From Thermoplasmata archaeon (GTDB taxonomy: Archaea; Thermoplasmatota; Thermoplasmata; Lutacidiplasmatales; UBA184): a stretch of 42,876 bases of DNA. The position numbers were made by a program, and so were the translations under genes. Position 1 is the stretch's first letter, and each line of letters starts with the position of its first letter. The notes below the pieces were generated by a model. The model did no database searches. It worked only from the letters and a program-made list of their open reading frames with translations, and was not told where the DNA came from. Shown here piece by piece: positions 8,972-16,300 of the stretch. The DNA is taken from NCBI GenBank assembly GCA_021809545.1, contig JAKAYL010000012.1, forward strand, positions 1 through 42,876, in the 5' to 3' direction.

Positions 8972-10104
8972 TTCGGTCCCCCGAGCAGGTCGCGGACCAT
9001 CGCGTTCTTGACCTCTTTGCCTTGGACGAGCAGGCTGGCGACGAGGATCTCGTCGGCGAAGGGCTGGACGATCTGGTTGTCCTTGCCGATGATGAGACCC
9101 AGGAAGGAGAGTATGTTCTTGGAATACATCTCGCTCGAGTGGAACGGGAGATCGCTCGGGAGGTTCAGCGGACCGAGGATCACGACCCCGTTCACGACCG
9201 TCTTCTGTCCGGGCTGGGTGAGCTCGCAGTTGCCGCCGGATTCGGCGGCCATGTCCACGATGACGGCCCCCGGTTTCATGGCCGACACGACCTCCTTTCC
9301 GATGAGGCGGGGCGCCTTCCTCCCCGGGATGTTGGCGGTCGTGATGACGAGGTCGGCCGCGGCGACCGCCTTGTCGACCATGGCCTTCTCCATCGCCTTC
9401 TCCTCAGGAGTAAGCTCCCGGGCATATCCTCCGGTGCCCTCGGCATTGATCGGAAGCTCCAGGAACTTGGCCCCGAGACTGCGGACCTGCTCCCCGGCGG
9501 CGCGCCGGACATCGTAGCCGGTCACGATCGCCCCGAGGCGCTTGGCCGTTGCGATCGCCATGAGGCCCGCGACCCCGGCCCCGAGGATGAGAGCGTTCGC
9601 CGGGCGGATGGTCCCCGCCGCGGTGGTGAGCATGGGAAGGAGCTTCGGGGTCTCCTGAGCCGCGAGGAGCACGGCGCGGTAGCCGGCCACCGTCGCCTGG
9701 GAGGAGAGCACGTCCATGGACTGCGCCCGGGTGATACGCGGGAGCAGCTCGAGGGCAAAGGCCGTGAGCCCGAGGTCCCGCATCGCCTTCACACTGTCGA
9801 GGTTGCGGGAGGCGTTCACGAGGGCGATGACGATCGTGCCGGGAGCGTACGCGGCCGCCTCGGCCGGGGTGGGAGGCTGGACCTTGACCACGATCTGGGC
9901 ACCGGAATAGAGCGCCTTGGGATCGCTGACGAGCTTGGCGCCCACGGCTTGGTACTGAGAATCAGGATAGTAGGCAGATGCCCCGGCCCCGGTCTCCAAC
10001 CGGACCTCGGCCCCTCCCTTCACGAGGCGTAGGGCCACTTCGGGCACCATGGCCACCCGTTTCTCGCCGGGAGCCGTTTCCTTTGGGACCGCTATGATGA
10101 CCAT
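8968..10104 (-). CDS. pntAA: NAD(P) transhydrogenase subunit alpha, NAD-binding part (alpha1)
   Basis: Soluble NAD(H)-binding domain I of the proton-translocating transhydrogenase, related to alanine dehydrogenase. 378 residues from ATG 10104. Features: VPKETAPGEKRVAMVPE at the N-terminus, the Rossmann glycine motif ILGAGVAGLMAIATAKRLGA, and VITTANIPGRKAPRLI. An in-frame ATG at 10149 would add 15 residues (MIFLASSGIASSGRQ) that are not family-like and that span a 9-bp direct repeat, so 10104 is chosen. First gene of pntAA-pntAB-pntB. Confidence 0.95.
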   Translation of the reverse strand: MVIIAVPKETAPGEKRVAMVPEVALRLVKGGAEVRLETGAGASAYYPDSQYQAVGAKLVSDPKALYSGAQIVVKVQPPTPAEAAAYAPGTIVIALVNASRNLDSVKAMRDLGLTAFALELLPRITRAQSMDVLSSQATVAGYRAVLLAAQETPKLLPMLTTAAGTIRPANALILGAGVAGLMAIATAKRLGAIVTGYDVRRAAGEQVRSLGAKFLELPINAEGTGGYARELTPEEKAMEKAMVDKAVAAADLVITTANIPGRKAPRLIGKEVVSAMKPGAVIVDMAAESGGNCELTQPGQKTVVNGVVILGPLNLPSDLPFHSSEMYSKNILSFLGLIIGKDNQIVQPFADEILVASLLVQGKEVKNAMVRDLLGGPK

Positions 10105-10114
10105 CTGTCGACCC

Positions 10115-10138
10115 GAAGACGCGATGCCTGAAGACGCG
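10115..10138. repeat. Short direct repeat upstream of pntAA
   Basis: GAAGACGCG occurs at 10115-10123 and 10130-10138, 15 bp apart, directly before the preferred pntAA start. It could be a tandem regulator site or simply a local duplication. Confidence 0.35.
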
Positions 10139-10260
10139 AGGAATATCATACTTGCGCCAACTCCGGTCCCCCGCGGACGGAACGGAACTCCTCGGGCCGG
10201 GCGACCCCCTTCCTCCCGGGGACGATGCCCACGCCATCCGTGGGTGGAGATCGCAGCCGC

Positions 10261-10560
10261 TTACCCGTAGGCGTACCGTACGCCGAAGGGACCCCGGGGG
10301 AGGTTCCAGGTGACGGAGCCCTGGTCGCAGGCGATGTCGCACGTGCCGCATTCGACGCAGTCCTCGTACTTGAACACGAGCTTGCCGTCGATCCGCTGAT
10401 AGCACTGTGCGGGGCAGGCGATGGTACAGAACGAATGCGGGCACTTCGCGCAGATCGCGGGCTTGACGGTGATATGGGCGTGTTCGGCCGAGTCGGTGTT
10501 GTACCGAAGGGTCCCGAGACGCCGCTTGACATCGACGGCTTCGACCGCCCCTTCTGTCAT
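10261..10560 (-). CDS. fixX: FixX-type ferredoxin-like protein
   Basis: 99-residue ferredoxin-like protein that normally partners FixC/ETF-quinone oxidoreductase, passing electrons between electron-transfer flavoprotein and the quinone pool. Cysteines are arranged CAKCPHSFCTIACPAQCY and CVECGTCDIACDQG, and the C-terminus WNLPRGPFGVRYAYG is the usual FixX tail. Part of the first cluster pattern is degenerate, as in other FixX proteins. No fixA, fixB or fixC gene is in the window. It is 112 bp upstream of the transhydrogenase operon on the same strand. A TATA element is 30 bp before the start. Confidence 0.9.
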   Translation of the reverse strand: MTEGAVEAVDVKRRLGTLRYNTDSAEHAHITVKPAICAKCPHSFCTIACPAQCYQRIDGKLVFKYEDCVECGTCDIACDQGSVTWNLPRGPFGVRYAYG

Positions 10561-10586
10561 GGTGGAAGCAACAAAGCCTCCCCCCC

Positions 10587-10593
10587 ATAAAAG
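10587..10593 (-). promoter_or_regulatory. TATA-like element of fixX
   Basis: CTTTTAT on the minus strand, centred 30 bp before ATG 10560, consistent with a nearly leaderless transcript. Confidence 0.5.
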
Positions 10594-10643
10594 GATGGTG
10601 TTTCTCCCCCGGGAGCGGGCATAGGGTGGCCCGTGCCGAAAGC

Positions 10644-10661
10644 CTTTAGGGTCTGGGACCC
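10644..10661 (+). promoter_or_regulatory. TATA-like element and inverted repeat before ribK
   Basis: CTTTA (10644-10648) is centred 27 bp before GTG 10673. It is followed at once by GGGTCTGGGACCC (10649-10661), a perfect 5-bp inverted repeat around TGG, between TATA and start. RbkR-type proteins repress their own operons, so this is a candidate operator for the product of the gene itself (inference). Confidence 0.4.
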
Positions 10662-10672
10662 CTGGGGCCCCC

Positions 10673-11347
10673 GTGGCCGTCGCAGGACGATTGAACTATG
10701 GGGCCTGGGAGCTGCTGAAGCGTCTGGCCCTCCGGGGGGCCATCGCCGGCCCGGTGGTGCTCTCCTCCCGGGAGATCGGGGTCGAGCTGGGAGTGAGCCA
10801 GCAGACCGCGGACAACTACCTGCTCTCGCTCGAGAAGCACGGGCACCTCAAGCGAACCATTATATCCCGCAAGCAGCACCTCACCCTCACTTCCCAGGGG
10901 GTGGACGCGTTGCGCAAGGACTTTCTGGAACTCAAGGCGGTCTTCGAGGCGGCCAGCGAACTGGTCTTCTCGGGTACCGTCGTTTCGGGCGTGGGGGAGG
11001 GGCGCTACTATCTTTCCAAGAAGGGGTACAACGACCAGTTCGTTGCGAAGCTGGGCTACCTTCCCTTTCCCGGGACCCTGAACGTGCGCCTCGATCCGGC
11101 GCACGCCAACGCGCTCGAGGAGGTGCGGCGGATCCGGGGGATCCGCATCGAGGGCTTCGAGGCCGAGGGGCGGACCTTCGGAGGCGCCACCTGCTTCCAG
11201 GCGAAGCTTGCGGGAGGGGAGTGCCATCTCATTCTCCCGGACCGAACGCATTACCAGAACGTCTTCGAGTTCATCGCGGCCAAGAGCCTCCGGAGGACCC
11301 TGCGGCTCACGGACGGGGCGACGGTCCGCGTGGAGGTCCGGGCGTGA
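10673..11347 (+). CDS. ribK: CTP-dependent riboflavin kinase with N-terminal HTH (RbkR type)
   Basis: Makes FMN from riboflavin using CTP and probably also represses riboflavin genes. 224 residues. Residues 1-90 form a winged helix (SSREIGVELGVSQQTADNYL as recognition region, then a wing around RTIISRKQHLTLT). Residues ~95-224 are the archaeal riboflavin kinase domain: GTVVSGVGEGRYYLSKKGY, LGYLPFPGTLNVRL and ILPDRTHY are family signatures. GTG 10673 places the TATA element 27 bp upstream; upstream codons in the frame are not family-like. The stop overlaps the RaSEA start (GTGA), and RaSEA overlaps nadE (ATGA), giving a coupled three-gene operon. Confidence 0.95.
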   Translation: MAVAGRLNYGAWELLKRLALRGAIAGPVVLSSREIGVELGVSQQTADNYLLSLEKHGHLKRTIISRKQHLTLTSQGVDALRKDFLELKAVFEAASELVFSGTVVSGVGEGRYYLSKKGYNDQFVAKLGYLPFPGTLNVRLDPAHANALEEVRRIRGIRIEGFEAEGRTFGGATCFQAKLAGGECHLILPDRTHYQNVFEFIAAKSLRRTLRLTDGATVRVEVRA

Positions 11348-12366
11348 AGAGCCTCGTGCGCCCGGAGGCGCTCACGGTCGCGGCCGAGCGGAAACCCGAA
11401 CCCGCGGACGAGGGTGGGGAGTACCTCAAGGTCTGGCACGAGAAAGAGAGCCTGAACGGGACCCCCTGCGATGCCTTCGTGATCATCCTGCGCACCTCGG
11501 GCTGCTACTGGGCCCACACCCGGGGGTGCACGATGTGCGGGTACGCCCGGGAGACCCTGGGCCGGGAGGCGACCGAGGACGAGATCCTCAGTCAGGTCGC
11601 GAAGGCGATGACCCACTACCGGGACGAGCCGTACGTCAAGATCTACACCTCGGGGAGCTTCCTCGACCCGCACGAGGTCCCGCCGGCCGCCCGCCTCCGG
11701 GTCGCGAAGGCCTTCTCGGGCCGGGCCCGCCGGCTCCTCTTCGAGTCCCTCCCCGAGTTCGTGACCCCGGAGGCCATCGACGGGGTCCGGAAGGGGTTCG
11801 AAGGCGAGCTCGAGGTCGCCCTCGGCCTCGAGACGACCCAGGACGACGTGCTCCAGAAGGCCGTCACCAAGGTCTCGACCGTGGAGGAATACCTCGGGGC
11901 GGCCCGCCGCCTCCGCGACCTGCAGGTGCTCGGCAAGGCCTACCTGCTGCTCAAGCCCCCCTTCCTCACCGAGCGCCAGGCCATCGAGGATACCGTGCTC
12001 TCCATCGGAAAGGCGAAGGATCTCTTCCAGACCATCTCCGTCAACCCCGTGCACATCCAGGGAGGGACGCTCGTGGAGCGGCTCTGGCGCCGCGAGCTCT
12101 ACCGCCCCCCCTGGCTCTGGAGCCTCCGCGAGGTGCTCCTCCGGGGGAAGGAATCGGTGGGCGATGCGGTCCGCCTCGTGAGCTTCCCGACGTCCGGAGG
12201 GAATCCGCGGGGCGTCCACAACTGCCTCACCTGCGACGGAAGGGTGCTCCGGGCCATCGAGCGGGCGACGCTCTCCCAGGACTTCGAGCCCTTGCGGAAG
12301 GTCGCCGAATGCACGTGCATCGAGCGGTGGCGCTGGGAGAATTCGTTGGAGTATCTCGCGCCATGA
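11344..12366 (+). CDS. raSEA: Archaeosine biosynthesis radical SAM protein RaSEA
   Basis: Radical SAM enzyme that, with ArcS, converts the lysine adduct of preQ0 at tRNA position 15 into archaeosine. 340 residues. The cluster ligands are in SGCYWAHTRGCTMCGY, a CX7CX2C spacing instead of the common CX3CX2C, followed by YVKIYTSGSFLDP and ESLPEFVTPE; the C-terminus carries NCLTCDGRVLRA and a CTC pair. GTG 11344 overlaps the ribK stop by four bases; the longer open frame to the left only runs through ribK out of phase. ArcS and TGT are not in the window. Confidence 0.9.
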   Translation: MKSLVRPEALTVAAERKPEPADEGGEYLKVWHEKESLNGTPCDAFVIILRTSGCYWAHTRGCTMCGYARETLGREATEDEILSQVAKAMTHYRDEPYVKIYTSGSFLDPHEVPPAARLRVAKAFSGRARRLLFESLPEFVTPEAIDGVRKGFEGELEVALGLETTQDDVLQKAVTKVSTVEEYLGAARRLRDLQVLGKAYLLLKPPFLTERQAIEDTVLSIGKAKDLFQTISVNPVHIQGGTLVERLWRRELYRPPWLWSLREVLLRGKESVGDAVRLVSFPTSGGNPRGVHNCLTCDGRVLRAIERATLSQDFEPLRKVAECTCIERWRWENSLEYLAP

Positions 12367-13178
12367 CCGCGGTGCTCGAGCCCCGTCTCCCCCCCTATGC
12401 CCGGGAGGTCATCTCGGCCTTCCTCCAAGAGCACGTGACCGCGGCCCATGCCCAGGGCTGCGTGGTGGGCCTGAGCGGAGGGATCGACAGCGCCCTGGTC
12501 GCGCGGCTCGCGGCCGACGCGCTCGGACCTCAACGGGTCACGGGCCTCTCGCTTCCCGATGCCCGGGCTCCCGCCGCCCTCCGCAAGGAGATCGCGGAGT
12601 ACGCCACCTCGCTCGGGATCCGTTTCCGGGAACTCCCCATCACCCCCATAGAGGATGCGTTCGACCAGGCCCTCGGTTCTCCGGGGGACGACATGGTGGC
12701 CCGAGGGAACCGGAAGGCACGGATCCGGATGGCCCTCCTGTATGAGACCGCCCACAAGGAACGGCTTCTCGTAACGGGAACAGGGAACAAGTCCGAGCTC
12801 TTGTTGGGATACTTCACCAAGTACGGCGACGGAGGCGTGGACCTCCTTCCGTTGGGCGACCTCTACAAGACGAGCATCTTCGCCCTTGGCCGGGAACTCG
12901 GGCTGCCGAAGTCCATCCTGGATGCCCCTCCCACGGCGGGACTCTGGGAGGGACAGACCGACGAGCAGGAACTTGGCTTCACCTACGCCTTTGCCGACCG
13001 GGTGCTGCTCGGTCTGGAGCGGCTCCTCCACCCCGAGGAGATCGCCGAGAAGCTCGGGGTCCCGCTGCCCGAGGTGGAGGCGGTCTCGCGCCGGGTGGAG
13101 ACCTTCCGCCACAAGCGCCGGCCCCCTCCGATCCCCAAGCTCTCCCAGCGCACCATCGGAGTGGACTGGCGGGACTGA
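12363..13178 (+). CDS. nadE: Ammonia-dependent NAD+ synthetase
   Basis: Amidates nicotinate adenine dinucleotide (NaAD) to NAD+, the last step of NAD synthesis. 271 residues, the length of stand-alone (non-glutaminase) enzymes. The PP-loop VVGLSGGIDSALVARL is at about 37-52; GTGNKSELLLGYFTKYGDGG and PLGDLYKTSIFALGRELGLP are substrate-site signatures; the tail HKRRPPPIPKLSQRTIGVDWRD is standard. ATG 12363 overlaps the RaSEA stop (ATGA). It sits two genes after riboflavin kinase and close to the transhydrogenase, so redox-cofactor genes cluster here. Confidence 0.96.
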   Translation: MTAVLEPRLPPYAREVISAFLQEHVTAAHAQGCVVGLSGGIDSALVARLAADALGPQRVTGLSLPDARAPAALRKEIAEYATSLGIRFRELPITPIEDAFDQALGSPGDDMVARGNRKARIRMALLYETAHKERLLVTGTGNKSELLLGYFTKYGDGGVDLLPLGDLYKTSIFALGRELGLPKSILDAPPTAGLWEGQTDEQELGFTYAFADRVLLGLERLLHPEEIAEKLGVPLPEVEAVSRRVETFRHKRRPPPIPKLSQRTIGVDWRD

Positions 13179-13356
13179 AGGGAAGGACGCGGCTGCGACA
13201 CAATCGTCCGAACCCGGGTAGCGGAGCAAACCCGCTCCCAGCCCGAGGGATGCTCATCTCCCACGAGCAAATTCCTCTCCTCACCGGATCTCTCGAAGGA
13301 GGGGCCCGATCCTCTGCCGGTTTCTCGCCGTAGGAACCACGAAAAAACCAAAGGTT

Positions 13357-13362
13357 CTTATA
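13357..13362 (+). promoter_or_regulatory. TATA-like element of the 1965-residue surface protein
   Basis: CTTATA, about 32 bp before ATG 13392. The gap 13179-13391 holds no gene; nothing else is evident apart from a weak 5-bp stem near 13222. Confidence 0.5.
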
Positions 13363-13391
13363 GGGGGCAAACGATACCGCAACCCCCCAGT

Positions 13392-16300
13392 ATGGGAACC
13401 GATGCGATGAGCGGCAATAACAGAACGGAAGAGCCCCTTTCTCGTAAGAACAACCAACCGGGCCGCGCGAGCACCGCCCGGAACCTCCAACTCGCCTACC
13501 TTCTCGCGTTGACCTTGGTCGCGGTGGCGGGCTTCACGATCCCGATGAACGCGGTGGTGAACGCTTCGATCCTCACCAGCGCCCATTCGACCCACTCTTC
13601 CCTGGCTGCTGCTCAATCGCTGGGGGGGTCTCCCCTCGCCGGCCTGAAAGTGACCTTTGACACCGAGCCCATCTCCTGCGGTTCGATCACCTTCAACGGG
13701 ATCAATTACACGACGGGGCAGAGCGTGGTGATTGCGGGAGGTACTTACCCGATCGTGGGCAACAGTTGCCTCAACTTCGAGTTCAAGACGTGGGGGAACG
13801 GAGGATCGACCGGCATAAGCCCCGCAACCCCCTCGCTTGCCTCCACCACGGTGACCGTCAGCTCGGCGGGCACCCTGTATGCCTGGTTCAGCTCCCCCCA
13901 GCAATTCACGGTGGGCCTCGACCTTGGCCCCATGAACTGCGGCGCCTCCGTCGTCTTGGGCGGAGCCGTTCAGGGAGATTCGACGAGCATCGGCTGGGTC
14001 TCTCCCGGAACGTACAACCTGTCTGCACTTCCCTGTTCGGGCGGTGGGTGGAACTTCGCAGGATGGGGTTCGGCCCCTGCTGGCGGGGCAACCTTCGGCT
14101 CTTCTTCCTCGATCACCACCACGGTCACGCTCAGCTACGGGACCACGCTCACGGCGAACTTCCTCGATGCGAAACCCTACACCCTCACCTTAGAGAACGG
14201 ACCGATCGGTTGCGGTTCGATCATCTTCAGTGGAACCAACTACACCTACGGGCAAACGGCCCCGGTCGCCTCCGGCGGTTCCTATCAGTACCACATCTCT
14301 GAGAATCCGTGTGCGCGCTTCAGCACCAGTAACTACTGGGGCGGCCCGGAGTGGGGAACGGGCAGCACCGGCTCGCTCTACGTCACCAGCACGACCCCCA
14401 CGATCCTCACCGAAACGGGGAATGGGACGCTCTCCGCGACCTACTACTCCCAATCCACGACCTCCCTGGGATTCGCCACGGGCCCCACCGCCTGCGGAAC
14501 CATCTACGTCGATGGTGCCCCGTTCACGAATGGCCAAAACTACCCCTCGGGTGGATCGGCGATCACCCCGGGCGTGTACAACCTCACGGCCGTGCCCTGC
14601 ACCGGTTTCTCCTTCTCCAGCTGGAACCTAGGGACGTCCCCCGGGCTTTCCGTGAAGAACAACCGCTCGGCGCAAACGCTCCTCACGGTCAGTTCGGGAG
14701 GAGGAACCCTGACGGCCAATTTCACGGCTACGGCGAAATACCTTGTCAACTTCGTCGCGAGCCCCCAGGGGTGCGGCCAGATCGAGTTCAACGGGAAGCT
14801 CTACTCCACCGGACAGAGCACCCCGGTATCGGCCGGAACCTACGACATCCTGGCGGTGCCTTGCGCCAATTTCCAGGCCCGTAACAACTGGGGGGGAAAT
14901 GTCTGGGGCACCGGCCCCGGCAGCGGACTCTCGGTGGCCGGCCCCACGAGCGCAGGAACCACCATCACCGTGAGCGGCAGCGGCACCCTCCAGACCACGT
15001 TCATCTCGGACTGGACGTACTCCCTCTCGACCTTCACGGGTCCCACGACCTGCGGAACCATCTACGTGGACGGGAATTCTTTCGGCAACGGCGGGAGCTA
15101 CCCCGGCGGGATCTCCGAGGGGGTCTACAACATCACGGCCGTCCCCTGCAGCGGGTACACTTTCTCCCAGTGGAGCTACAGCGGCGGACTCGTAGTGGCC
15201 GCGGCCGGCAAAGCCACCACGACCATGAATCTCACCGGATCCGGGAACCTGGGGGCGATGTTCATCGCCGGTTCCCCGGTCACCGTGACCTTCTATACCA
15301 TTCCCATGGCCTGCGGGGGGATCCAATTCGACGGAGGGAGCTATACGACCGGTCAGACGGTCAGTGTCGCCGCCGGATTGAGCTATCCCATCTCGGCGGA
15401 GCCTTGTGGCAACTACACGCTCAGCGGGTGGAGCTCCACGTCCGGACTCACCGTCGCGAGCCCCACGGGCTCCCCAACGACGGTCATCGTGAACGCGGCC
15501 GGGGACCTCAATGTTAGCTACGCCTACGTTTCTCCGACGTACACGGTCACCTTCGACACCGGCCCGACCACGTGCGGATCGATCACGGTCAACGCCACCC
15601 TCCCCTCTGCGGTCACCTACACCAACGGTCAGAGTGCCACCTTCCGACCCGGGGTCGTCTACAACGCGACCCCCAACCCGTGCGGAAACACCTTCAGCTA
15701 CTGGACCCCGGGGGGAGGAGTGAAGCTGGGCGGTAGCCCTGGGATCGCAGCGAACAGCTTTACGGTGAGCGCCCCAGGCTATCTCGTGGCCACGTTCGTC
15801 TCCACTACGGTCTACACGGTGGATTTCCACCTGGCTCCCGTCGGGTGCGGAGCCATCAACTTCAACGGGGCCATCTACACGGACGGTCAATCGGTCCAGC
15901 TGTCCCCGGGGACCTACAATCTCGGGGCCACCAGCTGCCGGAACTACAACTTCCAGAGCTGGGAATCGATCGGAGCGATCGCCCTCGGATGCCCAACCTG
16001 CAGTACGACCACGGTCACGCTGAGTTCCTTCGCCAATCTGACGGCGCTCTTCTCCTCCTACACCAGCTATACCGTCCAGACGACCCTGGAACCGACGACC
16101 TGCGGCAGCATCTCGCTGGCCAACATATCGATGGGAGATGCCGCGAGCGTTGCGCTCTCCCCCGGGACCTACCACATCGACGACCTTCCCTGTGCCAACT
16201 TTGCCTTCCACGGATGGAACACGACCGGCGGTGTGGCCCTCCTCAGCGGGGTCACGAGCTTGTCGAACATCAGCGTCACGGGGTCGGGGAGCCTGTCCGT

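Noticed and set aside
10633-12366. 577-codon frame as an N-terminal extension of RaSEA
   Set aside because: The part before 11344 is ribK read in another frame; GTGA coupling marks the real start.
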